Source: Actinomadura violacea (GTDB lineage: Bacteria > Actinomycetota > Actinomycetes > Streptosporangiales > Streptosporangiaceae). From it: a stretch of DNA of 64,000 nucleotides. Below are positions 16,389 through 25,428 of the stretch, piece after piece. Every line of letters begins with the position of its first letter. The first letter of the stretch is position 1. The position numbers and the translations under genes are program-made. The stretch is from the NCBI RefSeq assembly GCF_017573465.1, contig NZ_JAGEPF010000022.1:1-64000 (forward strand). The letters are read 5' to 3'. Below the pieces are notes generated by a model. That model was given only the letters and a program-made list of their open reading frames with translations. It was not told the origin of the DNA and ran no database searches.

Positions 16389-17341
16389 TCGATTTCCGCT
16401 ATCACCTCGTCTCCATCGTCGCGATCTTCCTCGCGCTGGCGCTCGGCATCGTGCTGGGCTCCACCACCCTGTCCAACTCGGTCGGCGACACGCTGCGCAA
16501 GCAGGCGAGCTCGGCGGCCAAGAGCGCCCAGGAGGCGCGGGTCGCGCAGCGCCAGCTGCAGCACCAGGTGGGCGGCGAGGAGCAGTTCAGCAAGGTGCTG
16601 TCGCCGCAGCTCGTCGCGGACCGGCTGAAGGGCCAGTCCGTCGTCATGCTCGAGACGCCGGGCGCGGGCAGCGACAGCATCGACCAGGTCAGCGAGCTGG
16701 CCAAGGACGCCGGCGCCGCCGTCACCGGCCGGGTCACGATCCAGAAGAAGCTGCTGGACGACGGCCAGCAGACCACCCTGGACGAGCTGTCCACCCAGCT
16801 GAAGAGCGACGGCGTGCAGTTCCCGTCGGGCGCCAGCGCCTACGACAAGGCGGGCGCGGTGCTGGCGGACGCGCTGCTCACCCGCGACCCCGCCAAGACC
16901 GGCCGCGAGGACGCCGCCGGCGGCGCCGTGCTCAGCGGCTTCAAGCAGGCCGGCTACATCACCACCAGCGGCAAGCCGGGCCAGCACGCCACCCTCGCCG
17001 TCATGGTCGCCCCGGCCAACCCCTACACCTACGAGGGCGGGGACCAGGCGAACAAGGCACTGATCTCGCTGGCCGCCGCACTCGACGGCGCCGGTCGCGG
17101 TACGGTCGTCGGAGGCCCGGTCACCTCCGCGCAGGAGGGCGGGCTGATCGCTGCGCTGCGCGACTCCGACGCCGGCGACTCGGTCTCCGCCGTCGACATG
17201 GTGGACACCTCGTCCGGGCAGGTCGTGACGATCCTGGCGCTGCAGAACGAGCTGAACGGCAAGTCCGGACAGTACGGGACGGGCGCCGGCGCGAGCGGCT
17301 ACCTGCCCTCGCCCGCGCCCACGGCGGGGAAGAGCGGGTGA
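16385..17341 (+). CDS. steB: SteB / MctB-like envelope protein
   Basis: 318 residues. The N-terminal signature MIDFRYHLVSIVAIFLALALG is a membrane anchor typical of SteB/MctB (Rv1698). A coiled segment (SAAKSAQEARVAQRQLQHQV) and an extracytoplasmic domain follow, ending in a Pro/Ala-rich tail. It has been described as a divisome partner of SteA in Corynebacterium and as a copper-related channel in Mycobacterium. The start is GTG 16385, overlapping the steA stop. Confidence 0.9.
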   Translation: MIDFRYHLVSIVAIFLALALGIVLGSTTLSNSVGDTLRKQASSAAKSAQEARVAQRQLQHQVGGEEQFSKVLSPQLVADRLKGQSVVMLETPGAGSDSIDQVSELAKDAGAAVTGRVTIQKKLLDDGQQTTLDELSTQLKSDGVQFPSGASAYDKAGAVLADALLTRDPAKTGREDAAGGAVLSGFKQAGYITTSGKPGQHATLAVMVAPANPYTYEGGDQANKALISLAAALDGAGRGTVVGGPVTSAQEGGLIAALRDSDAGDSVSAVDMVDTSSGQVVTILALQNELNGKSGQYGTGAGASGYLPSPAPTAGKSG

Positions 17342-17345
17342 CCTG

Positions 17346-18338
17346 ATGAACCGACGCATCGCCTCGGGTTCGGCGAGGGGCGCGCGGCTGCTGGCGGGGA
17401 TGGGCCTCGGCGCCGTCGCGGCGCGCGCCGCGTACGTCGCGCTGACGCGGCGCCCGCCGGGCCTCAACGGCCTGCCGGGCGAGGAGGTGTGGGACCGCAC
17501 CAACCACCGCGGCGAGCCGGTCACGCTGCTGGAGGGCCCCGCGCTCGTCGCGGGCGCCGCCGCGGCCGGGCTGCTGACCCCGGGCGCCACCGGCCGGACC
17601 CGCGCCGCCGCGCTGCTCGCCGGCGCCGCGTCCGGGATCCTCGGCGGCTACGACGACCTGGCGGGCTCGGCGTCCTCGCGCGGCTTCAAGGGCCATCTCG
17701 GCGCGCTCGCCCGCGGCGAGGTGACCAGCGGCGCGGTCAAGATCCTCGGTATCGGCGCGACCGGGCTGGCCGCCGCCGCGCTCGCCGGCTCGCCCGCCCC
17801 GACGCGGCGCGGCCGCGCGTTCGACACCGCCGTGAACGGCGTGATCGTCGCCGGGAGCGCCAACCTGATGAACCTGTTCGACCTGCGGCCCGGCCGCGCG
17901 ATCAAGGTCGGCGTGCTCACCGGCGCGCCGCTGGCGCTGGCCCGGCCGGCCGCGGCCGTCGTCGCCGCGCCGCTCGGCGCCGCCGCCGCGCTGCTGCCCG
18001 AGGACCTCGCCGAGCGGGCGATGCTCGGCGACACCGGCTCCAACGCGCTCGGCGCGCTGCTCGGCCTGGCCGCGACGCGGCTCGGCCGCGGCCCCCGGCT
18101 GGCCGTCCTCGGCGGGCTCGTCGCGCTGAACGCGGCCAGCGAGTTCGTCAGCTTCACCAAGGTCATCGCGGCGAACCCGGTGCTGAACAAGATCGACATG
18201 CTCGGCCGCCGCCCGGTCGCGGCGCCCCGCCCCGCGGCCCCCGCCGCCGACAAGCCGGACATGGAGGACGCGTTCCGGCCGCACGTCCCGCCGCAGCCGG
18301 GCCCCGCCGGCAACGGCGTCGCCGCGGACCCCGCATAG
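17346..18338 (+). CDS. MraY/WecA-like phospho-sugar transferase homologue
   Basis: 330 residues with several hydrophobic helices. It keeps MraY/WecA-like motifs: GGYDDLAGS (residues about 99-107), NLMNLFDLRPGRAIK (about 175-189) and MLGDTGSNALGALLG (about 223-237). These match the Mg/prenyl-phosphate and nucleotide regions of polyprenyl-phosphate glycosyl-1-phosphate transferases, but the protein is shorter and more divergent than MraY. It starts 4 bases after steB and is followed by a MurJ-like flippase and a GT4 glycosyltransferase, suggesting lipid-linked glycan synthesis and export. Substrate unknown. Confidence 0.82.
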   Translation: MNRRIASGSARGARLLAGMGLGAVAARAAYVALTRRPPGLNGLPGEEVWDRTNHRGEPVTLLEGPALVAGAAAAGLLTPGATGRTRAAALLAGAASGILGGYDDLAGSASSRGFKGHLGALARGEVTSGAVKILGIGATGLAAAALAGSPAPTRRGRAFDTAVNGVIVAGSANLMNLFDLRPGRAIKVGVLTGAPLALARPAAAVVAAPLGAAAALLPEDLAERAMLGDTGSNALGALLGLAATRLGRGPRLAVLGGLVALNAASEFVSFTKVIAANPVLNKIDMLGRRPVAAPRPAAPAADKPDMEDAFRPHVPPQPGPAGNGVAADPA

Positions 18339-18396
18339 GATCGCGGCGGCCCCCGGCCGTCCCGACCGCTCCTTCCTTGACGAGTGCCCCTCACCG

Positions 18397-20127
18397 ATGC
18401 CCGCCGACACCCCGTCCCGCACCCCGCCGAGCGACCCGCCGTCGGGCGCCGGGCCGCCCGATGAGCACGACGGCGACGCCGTGACGCCGGCCGCGCGCGG
18501 GTCCGCGCTGCGCCGGCTGACCGGCGGCCTCGCCGGCGCGGCCGTCGTCATCGGGATCATTACCGTGCTGGCGCGGCTCGCCGGATTCGGCCGGACGTAC
18601 TCCTTCTCGCAGACGGTCACCACCTCCTGCCTGAGCCAGGCGTACTTCAGCGCGACGCAGCTGCCCAGCAGCATCTACGAGATCGTCGCGGGCGGCGCGC
18701 TGGCCAGCATGGTCGTCCCGGTGCTGGCCGGGCCCGCCGAGCGCGGCGACCGCGCCGAGGTCCGCCGGACGGCGTCGGCGCTGCTGACCTGGATCGTCCT
18801 GCTGATGCTGCCGCTCGCGGCGCTGATGGCGGGGCTCTCGCATCCCCTGATGGACCTGGCGGTCTCCAGAGACCTGCAGGGATGCTCGCGCGACGACGTC
18901 GTGCGCGTCGGCGGGGACATGCTGGCCATCCAGTCCGTGCAGATGGTGATGTACGGGGCGGCCGTCGTGCTGTACGGGCTGCTGCAGTCGCACCGCCGGT
19001 TCGTCGCGCCGGCGCTGGCGCCGCTGCTCTCCAGCCTCGTGGTGATCGGCGCGTACGTGGCGTACGCTCCGCTCGGCAAGGGGTTCGAGAACGACCTGGC
19101 CGGGCTGCCGCTGGGCGCCGAGCTGACGCTGTCGGTCGGGACGGCGCTCGGCGGCGTCGCGATGGCGGCGACCGCGGGGGTCGCCGCGTGGCGGCTGCGG
19201 CTGCGGCTGCGTCCCACGCTGCGGTTCCCCGACGGGGTGGCGCGGCGCGTGCGGCGGCTGGCCCTGGCGGGGATCGCGACGGTCGCGGCGCAGCAGCTGT
19301 CGACGCTGCTGATCGTGCGGCTCAGCTCGCGCGGCACCCGGGGCGCGCTCGCCAACTACCAGTACGCCTGGGCGATCTACCTGCTGCCCTGGGCGATCCT
19401 GGCGGTGCCGATCGCCACCAGCGCGTTCCCGATGCTGTCCGCGCGGATGAGCGCCGGAGAGCACCGCCGCTTCGACCAGGTGACCGCCGCGACCACCCGC
19501 GCGGTGGTGCTCGTTTCGTGCGCCGGGGCCGCCGTGCTCGCGGCGGTGGCGGTGCCGGTCTCGGTGGTGTTCAACCCCGGTCATCCCGACCAGCAGGAGG
19601 TGCTGGCGCGCGCCGTGCTCGCCTTCGCGCCCGGCCTGCTCGGGTACGGGCTGGTCGCGCACCTCGGCCGCGTCCTGTACGCCTGCCACCGCGGCCGGAT
19701 GGGCGCGATCGCGGTCGTCGCGGGCTGGGTCGTGGTGGCCGCGGTCGACGTCGTGCTCGTGCTGTGGGTCCTCGACCGGAAGTGGGTCGTGGCGGGGCTC
19801 GGCGCGGGCAACGCCGTCGGCATGACCGTGGCGGGCGTGCTGCTGGTCGGCACGCTGCTACGCGCCCGCGGCGCCGGTGCCGTGCACGGGCTCGGGCGCG
19901 TCCTTGCCGCCGGAGTGCTGGGCGCCGGAGCGGGCGCCGCGGCGGGGTACGGGACGGCCGCGCTGCTCGGCGTCGGCGCGCCCGGCGTGGCCGGGCAGCT
20001 CCGCAACATCGGCACGGGGGCGCTGGCCGCGCTGGTCGCCGCCGCCGTGTTCCTGATCATCGCGTTCGTGGTCGACGGCCGGGACCTGCGGGCCGTCCTC
20101 ACCCGGAAGGTCGCGCGCAGTGCCTGA
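18397..20127 (+). CDS. MurJ/MviN-like lipid flippase
   Basis: 576 residues. After a 45-residue Pro-rich cytoplasmic lead, about 14 hydrophobic segments follow, with MurJ family features in VLARLAGFGRTYSFSQTV, SSIYEIVAGGALASMVVPVLA and WAIYLLPWAILAVPIATSAFPMLS. MurJ flips lipid II across the membrane. This copy sits beside an MraY-like enzyme and a GT4, not in the usual MurJ locus near trxB, so it may be a second flippase for another lipid-linked glycan. The end overlaps the GT4 start by 8 bases. Confidence 0.88.
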   Translation: MPADTPSRTPPSDPPSGAGPPDEHDGDAVTPAARGSALRRLTGGLAGAAVVIGIITVLARLAGFGRTYSFSQTVTTSCLSQAYFSATQLPSSIYEIVAGGALASMVVPVLAGPAERGDRAEVRRTASALLTWIVLLMLPLAALMAGLSHPLMDLAVSRDLQGCSRDDVVRVGGDMLAIQSVQMVMYGAAVVLYGLLQSHRRFVAPALAPLLSSLVVIGAYVAYAPLGKGFENDLAGLPLGAELTLSVGTALGGVAMAATAGVAAWRLRLRLRPTLRFPDGVARRVRRLALAGIATVAAQQLSTLLIVRLSSRGTRGALANYQYAWAIYLLPWAILAVPIATSAFPMLSARMSAGEHRRFDQVTAATTRAVVLVSCAGAAVLAAVAVPVSVVFNPGHPDQQEVLARAVLAFAPGLLGYGLVAHLGRVLYACHRGRMGAIAVVAGWVVVAAVDVVLVLWVLDRKWVVAGLGAGNAVGMTVAGVLLVGTLLRARGAGAVHGLGRVLAAGVLGAGAGAAAGYGTAALLGVGAPGVAGQLRNIGTGALAALVAAAVFLIIAFVVDGRDLRAVLTRKVARSA

Positions 20128-21376
20128 GGAGACGAACATGCCCGAGAAGGCGGCGGGATCCGCCGAGCCGGCGGCGCCCGCCGGTCCCGGCCTGGACGGG
20201 CTGCGCGTCGCGCTCGTCCTCGGCACGAGCGCGGGCGGCGTCGGGCGGCACGTCCGGTCCGTCGCGGCGGGCCTGGCCGCGCGGGGCGCGCGGGTGCTGG
20301 TCTGCGGACCGGCCGAGACCGAGCGGCTGTTCGGCTTCACCGAGGGCGGCGCCCGCTTCGAGGAGGTGGACCTGGCCGACCGGCCCCGCCCGGTGAGCGA
20401 CGCCAGGGCGGTCGCGCGGCTGCGGAGGCTGCTGCGCGACGCCGACGTCGTGCACGCGCACGGGCTGCGCGCGGGGGCCCTCGCGGTCGCCGCGCGCGCG
20501 CGGACCGCGCCGGGCCCGCTGCGCTTCTCCCGCGGCGGGCCGCCGCTGGTCGTCACGCTGCACAACGCGGTGATCACCGGTGGCCGGACCGCCGCGATCT
20601 ACGGCGCCCTCGAACGGGTCGTCGCGCGCGGCGCGGCGCGCGTCCTCGGCGTCTCCCCGGACCTGGAGGAGCGGATGCGCTCGCTCGGCGCCCGGTCGGT
20701 GGGGGGCGCGCTGGTCCCGGCGCCCGCGCCGCGCGAGCACCCGGGCCCGGCGGTCCGCGCCGACCTGCGGGCGGAGCTGGGGGTGGGGGAGCGGCCGCTG
20801 ATCCTCACCATCGGCCGGCTCGCCGCGCAGAAGGGCCTGCCCACCCTGCTGGACGCCTCGCGCGGCTGGACGGGCCGGACCCCGGCGCCGCTGGTCGCGA
20901 TCGCCGGCGACGGCCCGCTCGAAGAGGAGCTGCGCGCCCGGATCGAGGCCGAGGACCTGCCCGTCCGGCTGCTGGGCCGCCGCGCCGACGTGCCCGCGCT
21001 GCTCACCGCCGCGGACATCGCGGTGGTGCCGAGCGTCTGGGAGGGGCAGCCGCTGATCGTGCAGGAGATCCTGCGGGCCGGGCGGCCACTGGTCGCGACG
21101 CGGGTCGGCGGGATCCCCGGCATGGTCGGCGCCGGCGACCGGCCGGCGGGGGGCGGGGCGCTGCTGCAGGGGCCGGAGAGCGAGGCGGCGCTGCTGGTCC
21201 CGTCCGGGGACGCCGACGCGCTGTGCCGCGCCGTCGGCCGCATCCTGGACGACCCGGCGCTCGCGGTGCGGCTCGGTGCGGCGGCGGCGCAGCGGGCCGC
21301 GGAGCTTCCGGACGAGGACGATGCCGTCGAGCAGCTCGCCGGCGTCTACCGGGAACTGCACGCCGCCCCCCGCTGA
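20120..21376 (+). CDS. GT4-family glycosyltransferase
   Basis: 418 residues with the GT-B fold: an N-terminal domain with GTSAGGVGRHVRSVAAGLAARG (about 34-55) and DVVHAHGLRAGALAV, and a C-terminal donor domain with LTIGRLAAQKGL, IAGDGPLEEEL and VVPSVWEGQPLIVQEILRAG (E-x7-E region). It transfers a sugar from an activated donor, probably on the cytoplasmic face. GTG 20120 overlaps the flippase stop, so the two are coupled. Confidence 0.9.
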   Translation: MPEETNMPEKAAGSAEPAAPAGPGLDGLRVALVLGTSAGGVGRHVRSVAAGLAARGARVLVCGPAETERLFGFTEGGARFEEVDLADRPRPVSDARAVARLRRLLRDADVVHAHGLRAGALAVAARARTAPGPLRFSRGGPPLVVTLHNAVITGGRTAAIYGALERVVARGAARVLGVSPDLEERMRSLGARSVGGALVPAPAPREHPGPAVRADLRAELGVGERPLILTIGRLAAQKGLPTLLDASRGWTGRTPAPLVAIAGDGPLEEELRARIEAEDLPVRLLGRRADVPALLTAADIAVVPSVWEGQPLIVQEILRAGRPLVATRVGGIPGMVGAGDRPAGGGALLQGPESEAALLVPSGDADALCRAVGRILDDPALAVRLGAAAAQRAAELPDEDDAVEQLAGVYRELHAAPR

Positions 21377-21488
21377 CCCGGCCCGCGCCGGGCCTTAGAT
21401 GCCGCATCCGGGGCCCTGGTTCGCCACGGAGGCGAAAATTCTCCCGGAATCGGGAACCCCGCTGCGGCCCCCTTCGTCGAACGGGACA

Positions 21489-21619
21489 AGTGGAGGGGAG
21501 TATCCCCGCGCGCGTGCGTCGTCAGCACGGTCGGTCCGTACCGGCCCGGGGCACGCGGCCCTCGTCCCGAGGGCGGGAGAGACCTCCGGCGCTCTACCAC
21601 GTCCGCCGGAGGTTTCGCG
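21489..21619 (+). promoter_or_regulatory. yybP-ykoY (Mn2+) riboswitch in the terC leader
   Basis: The leader has the two conserved blocks of this class, GGGGAGTA (21495-21502) and GGGAGAGACCTCCGG (21575-21589), with CGTCGTCAGCACGG between them. P1 would pair GGAGG (21492-21496) with CCTCC (21583-21587). The same CCTCC lies in a competing hairpin, ACCTCCGGC (21582-21590) with GCCGGAGGT (21605-21613). That hairpin buries the GGAGG ribosome site (21608-21612) of terC. Metal-stabilised P1 should free it, giving a translational ON switch (inference). Class identified by pattern, without a covariance search. Confidence 0.82.
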
Positions 21620-22645
21620 TTGTCCGTCGCACCCTGGGTCTGGATCCTGACGCTCGCCGGGATCCTGGCCGTCATCGCCGTCGACCTGCTCGTCATCCAC
21701 CGCAACGACACGCGGGAGTTCACCACCCGCAGGGCCGCGTTCTGGTCGGCCGTCTACATCGGCCTCGCCGTGCTGTTCGGGCTCGGCGTCTGGCTCTTCT
21801 CCGGCGGGCAGCACGCCGCGCAGTACTTCGGCGGGTTCGTCACCGAGAAGAGCCTCAGCGTCGACAACCTCTTCGTGTTCATGGTGATCCTGACGCGGTT
21901 CGCGGTGCCCAAGCACGCCCAGCACACCGTGCTGATGGCGGGCATCGTCATCGCGCTCGTGCTGCGCGGCGCGTTCATCGCGGTCGGCGCGGCCGCCATC
22001 GCGAACTTCACCTGGGTGTTCTTCATCTTCGGCGGGTTCCTGCTGTGGACGGCCTACGGGCTGGTGCGCGGCGGCGACGAGGACGAGTTCAAGGAGAACG
22101 CGCTGCTGCGCTGGGCCAAGCGCGTCATCCCGACGTCCGACGGCTACGACGGCTCCCGGTTCCTCACCAGGCGCGGCGGCCGCCGCAAGGTCACCCCGCT
22201 GATGATCGTGATGATCGCGATCGGCTCGACCGACGTGCTGTTCGCGCTGGACTCGATCCCGGCGATCTTCGGGCTGACCACCGAGCCGTACCTGGTGTTC
22301 ACCGCCAACGCGTTCGCGCTGATGGGCCTGGTGCAGCTGTACTTCCTGCTGGGCGGGCTGGCCGACCGGCTGGTGTACCTCGGGCACGGGCTGGCGTTCA
22401 TCCTCGGCTTCATCGGGGCCAAGCTGATCTTGCACGCGCTGCACGAGTACGGTGTCGCGTGGGCGCCGGAGGTGCCGATCTGGCTGTCGCTCGCGGTGAT
22501 CGCCGGCACGCTGGCGGCCACCACCGCGGCGAGCCTCACCGTCGGCGACCGCGCCCGCGGCCGGGGCCGGGACGAGCCCGCCGGGCAGGTCGCGGGGGAC
22601 GCGGCGGGCGAGGACGCGCACGCCTCGGAGACCTCCGGCCGGTGA
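21620..22645 (+). CDS. TerC-family membrane protein (metal exporter)
   Basis: 341 residues with about nine hydrophobic helices. Typical TerC segments are present: FVTEKSLSVDNLFVFMVILTRFAVP with acidic metal-site residues (SVDNLF), and IAIGSTDVLFALDSIPAIFGLT. TerC/Alx family members under yybP-ykoY riboswitches export manganese. The start is TTG 21620, 7 bases after GGAGG, which is partly buried in the riboswitch hairpin. The C-terminal 30 residues are hydrophilic. Confidence 0.93.
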   Translation: MSVAPWVWILTLAGILAVIAVDLLVIHRNDTREFTTRRAAFWSAVYIGLAVLFGLGVWLFSGGQHAAQYFGGFVTEKSLSVDNLFVFMVILTRFAVPKHAQHTVLMAGIVIALVLRGAFIAVGAAAIANFTWVFFIFGGFLLWTAYGLVRGGDEDEFKENALLRWAKRVIPTSDGYDGSRFLTRRGGRRKVTPLMIVMIAIGSTDVLFALDSIPAIFGLTTEPYLVFTANAFALMGLVQLYFLLGGLADRLVYLGHGLAFILGFIGAKLILHALHEYGVAWAPEVPIWLSLAVIAGTLAATTAASLTVGDRARGRGRDEPAGQVAGDAAGEDAHASETSGR

Positions 22646-22671
22646 GAGCGGGATCACTGCCCCACGCGACC

Positions 22672-22689
22672 AGAATCCTGTTCTAGAAT
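22672..22689. promoter_or_regulatory. possible KstR-like site / -10 region before fadE
   Basis: The segment contains GTTCTA preceded by a degraded AGAATC arm (KstR consensus TNNAACNNGTTNNA, two mismatches) and the perfect palindrome TTCTAGAA (22681-22688). TAGAAT (22684-22689) could serve as a -10. It lies 37 bases before the acyl-CoA dehydrogenase start. KstR control is only a suggestion. Confidence 0.35.
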
Positions 22690-22725
22690 CGCTGTCGACA
22701 AGCGGTCTGAGAGAGGGTTCGACAC

Positions 22726-24921
22726 ATGGCCATCGGGCTGACCGAGGAGCACGAGGCGCTCGCCGATTCGGTGCGCGGCTTCGCCGAGCGCAACATCCCG
22801 GCGACGGCCGTCCGCGCCGCGCTGGACGCGGACGAGGAGACCCGGCCCGGGTTCTGGCCGGCCCTGGCCGAGCAGGGCCTGCTGGGCCTGCACCTGGACG
22901 AGGAGCACGGCGGGCAGGGCTACGGCCTGCTGGAGCTGTCGGTGGTGCTGGAGGAACTGGGCCGGGCCGCGGCGCCCGGCCCGTTCCTGCCGACGGTGCT
23001 GGCGAGCGCGGTGATCGACGCCTCCAGCAACGCCAAGCTGCGCGCCGAGCTGCTGCCGGTGCTGGCGGACGGGTCGCGGACCGGCGCGGTCGCGCTGTCG
23101 GGCGGCCTGACCGGCGCCCGCGACGGCGACGCGCTGGTGGTGTCCGGCTCGTCGGCGACGGTGCTGGGCGCGCTGCTCGCCGACGTGGTCGTCCTGCCGG
23201 TGACGGTGGGCGACGAGGAGCAGTGGGTCGCGGTCGACGCCGCCGACCTGAAGATCACCGCGGTGGCGAGCCTGGACCGGGTCCGCCGGGTCGCCGCCGT
23301 CGAGGCCGACGGCGTCACCGTCGCCGCCGACCGGGTGCTGGACGGCCTCACGGCCGGCCGCGTCCGCGACCTGGCCGCGACGCTGTTCGGCGCGGAGGCC
23401 GCCGGCCTCGCCGGATGGCTGGTGAACACCGCCGCCGAGTACGCCAAGGTGCGCGAGCAGTTCGGCCGCCCGATCGGCCAGTTCCAGGGCGTCAAGCACA
23501 AGGCCGCCCGCGCGCTGATCGCGCTGGAGCAGGCCCGCGCCGCCGCGTGGGACGCCGCCCGCGCGCTGGACGAGGGCGCCGAGGAGGCGGGGTTCGCCGC
23601 CGCCGTCGCCGCGGTGATCGCCGCGGACGCGGGCGTGCAGACCGCCCGCGACGCGATCCAGATGCTCGGCGGCATCGGCTTCACCTGGGAGCACGACGCG
23701 CACGTCTACCTGCGCCGCGCGCTGACCCTGCGGGCGCTGCTCGGCTCGTCCAAGGAGTGGGCCGCCAAGGTCGCGGCGCTCGCGCTGGACGGCGGCCGCC
23801 GCGAGGTCGAGCTGGAGCTGGACGAGGGCGCGCAGCCGCTGCGCGAGCGGATCCGCGCCGAGGTCGCCGAGCTCGCGGCGATCGAGGACAAGGAGGCCCT
23901 CAAGGTCAAGATGGGCGACGAGGGCTGGACCGTCCCGCACTTCCCCGAGCCGTGGGGACGCGGCGCGGGCCCGGTCGAGCAGGTCCTCATCCAGCAGGAG
24001 CTGCGGGCCGCCAAGGTCAAGGCGCCGAACCTGGTGATCGGTGCGTGGCTGGTGCCGTCGCTGGTCCGCTACGGCTCCGAGGAGCAGAAGGAGCGGTTCC
24101 TGCGGCCGACGCTGCGCGGCCAGATGGTGTGGTGCCAGCTGTTCTCCGAGCCGGGCGCCGGCTCGGACCTGGCGTCGCTGTCGATGAAGGCCGAGCGCGT
24201 CGAGGGCGGCTGGAAGCTGACCGGCCAGAAGATCTGGACGTCCGTCGCGCAGCACGCGCAGTGGGGCTTCTGCATCGCCCGCACCAACCCCGACGCGGCC
24301 AAGCGCGACGGCATCACCTACTTCCTGGTCGACATGAAGTCGCCGGGCGTGGACGTCCGTCCGCTGCGCGAGCTGACCGGTGACGCGCTGTTCAACGAGG
24401 TCTTCCTGGACGGCGTGTTCGTTCCGGACGACTGCGTCGTCGGCGAGGTCGACAAGGGCTGGCAGGTCGCCCGCAACACCCTGTCCAACGAGCGGGTGTC
24501 GCTGTCGACCGGCGGCGGCCTCGGCATGGGCGTGCCCGAGCTGCTGAACTTCTTCAAGGGCCGGGAGCTGGACGCGGTCGCGGCCGCTGAGGTCGGCAAG
24601 CTGGTCGCGCAGGGCCAGTCGATCGACCTCCTCGGGCTGCGCACCACGCTCAAGCAGCTCAACGGCGTGGAGCCGGGCGCCGAGGCCAGCGTCCGCAAGC
24701 TGCTCGGCGTGCAGTTCAACCAGGACGTCGCCGACTACTGCTGGGCGGCGCAGGGCGAGGCGGCGGTCACCGAGACGCCGATGGCCGAGAGCGGCATCAT
24801 CGCCCGGGCGATGCTGTTCAGCCGCGCGATGACGATCTACGGCGGCACCACCGAGGTGCAGCTGAACATCATCGGCGAGCGCCTCCTCGGCCTCCCCCGA
24901 GACCCCGAACCCGGTAAGTAG
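22726..24921 (+). CDS. double-domain acyl-CoA dehydrogenase (FadE34-like)
   Basis: 731 residues, two acyl-CoA dehydrogenase domains in one chain. The first (about 1-365) has REQFGRPIGQFQGVKH and MLGGIGFTWEHDAHVYLRRA. The second (about 375-731) has LFSEPGAGSDLASL, WKLTGQKIWTS and IYGGTTEVQLNIIGERLLGLPRD. This is the architecture of Mycobacterium FadE34, which dehydrogenates a C24 bile-acid-type CoA ester in sterol side-chain degradation; other fused ACADs exist, so the substrate is not certain. The MCAD-type YEGT Glu is Gly here (YGGT), so the base must lie elsewhere. No other sterol genes are visible in the window. Confidence 0.88.
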   Translation: MAIGLTEEHEALADSVRGFAERNIPATAVRAALDADEETRPGFWPALAEQGLLGLHLDEEHGGQGYGLLELSVVLEELGRAAAPGPFLPTVLASAVIDASSNAKLRAELLPVLADGSRTGAVALSGGLTGARDGDALVVSGSSATVLGALLADVVVLPVTVGDEEQWVAVDAADLKITAVASLDRVRRVAAVEADGVTVAADRVLDGLTAGRVRDLAATLFGAEAAGLAGWLVNTAAEYAKVREQFGRPIGQFQGVKHKAARALIALEQARAAAWDAARALDEGAEEAGFAAAVAAVIAADAGVQTARDAIQMLGGIGFTWEHDAHVYLRRALTLRALLGSSKEWAAKVAALALDGGRREVELELDEGAQPLRERIRAEVAELAAIEDKEALKVKMGDEGWTVPHFPEPWGRGAGPVEQVLIQQELRAAKVKAPNLVIGAWLVPSLVRYGSEEQKERFLRPTLRGQMVWCQLFSEPGAGSDLASLSMKAERVEGGWKLTGQKIWTSVAQHAQWGFCIARTNPDAAKRDGITYFLVDMKSPGVDVRPLRELTGDALFNEVFLDGVFVPDDCVVGEVDKGWQVARNTLSNERVSLSTGGGLGMGVPELLNFFKGRELDAVAAAEVGKLVAQGQSIDLLGLRTTLKQLNGVEPGAEASVRKLLGVQFNQDVADYCWAAQGEAAVTETPMAESGIIARAMLFSRAMTIYGGTTEVQLNIIGERLLGLPRDPEPGK

Positions 24922-24945
24922 CGGGCGCCTTGCGAGGTGGCCGGT

Positions 24946-25086
24946 ACGGGCAGGCACGCGGAGCGAGTTCTGCGAGCGCAGCGGGCCTGCCCGCCGGTCG
25001 ATAGGCCGTTTCGCCGCGGAGCTCCAGCGGAGCGGGGAAACGGCCTATCGACCGTGACGGGGGTTCCAGGGGGTCGCCCCCCTGGG
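24946..25086. repeat. three-hairpin composite repeat, copy 1
   Basis: Hairpin A has arms GGGCAGGC (24948-24955) and GCCTGCCC (24985-24992). Hairpin B has 17-bp perfect arms at 24996-25012 and 25037-25053 (GGTCGATAGGCCGTTTC). Hairpin C pairs CCAGGGGG (25066-25073) with CCCCCTGG (25078-25085). It fills the gap between the convergent fadE and membrane-protein genes, with C touching the latter's stop. A related inverted copy is at 58080-58219. It may act as a bidirectional terminator. Confidence 0.85.
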
Positions 25087-25428
25087 CTAACGCGGCCGGA
25101 AGTTGTAGGCGATGTTGATGAGGACGATCGCCGACCAGGCCAGGAAGAGCCCGATGCCGCCGGCGTTGACGACGCCGATGGCGCTGAGCGGTACGGCGGC
25201 GATCAGGGACAGCACCGCCAGCAGCAGGCCGTGGTCGCCGTCTCCGGACACGCGGGGCGCCCGGAGGCGGCGGCGCGGGGCCGGGGCGGCTGCGGGGCGC
25301 GCGTCGAGGGCCTCCTCGATGCGGTCCACGACCGTCTCGATGAAGGCCGCGTCGTAGTCGGGGCCCAGTTCGCGCCGGGCCGCGAGCGCCGCGGCGAGGT
25401 CCTCGCGAGGCAGTCGTCGGGTCGTCAT
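25087..25428 (-). CDS. small membrane protein
   Basis: 113 residues. The N-terminal half is soluble (PREDLAAALAARRELGPDYDAAFIETVVDRIEEAL), followed by an Arg/Ala-rich linker and two transmembrane helices (LLLAVLSLIAAVPLSAIGV and GIGLFLAWSAIVLINIAYNF). ATG 25428 is preceded 7 bases upstream by TATAAC (25435-25440, minus strand), suggesting a leaderless transcript. Unknown function; similar short integral membrane proteins are common in actinobacteria. Confidence 0.8.
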   Translation of the reverse strand: MTTRRLPREDLAAALAARRELGPDYDAAFIETVVDRIEEALDARPAAAPAPRRRLRAPRVSGDGDHGLLLAVLSLIAAVPLSAIGVVNAGGIGLFLAWSAIVLINIAYNFRPR

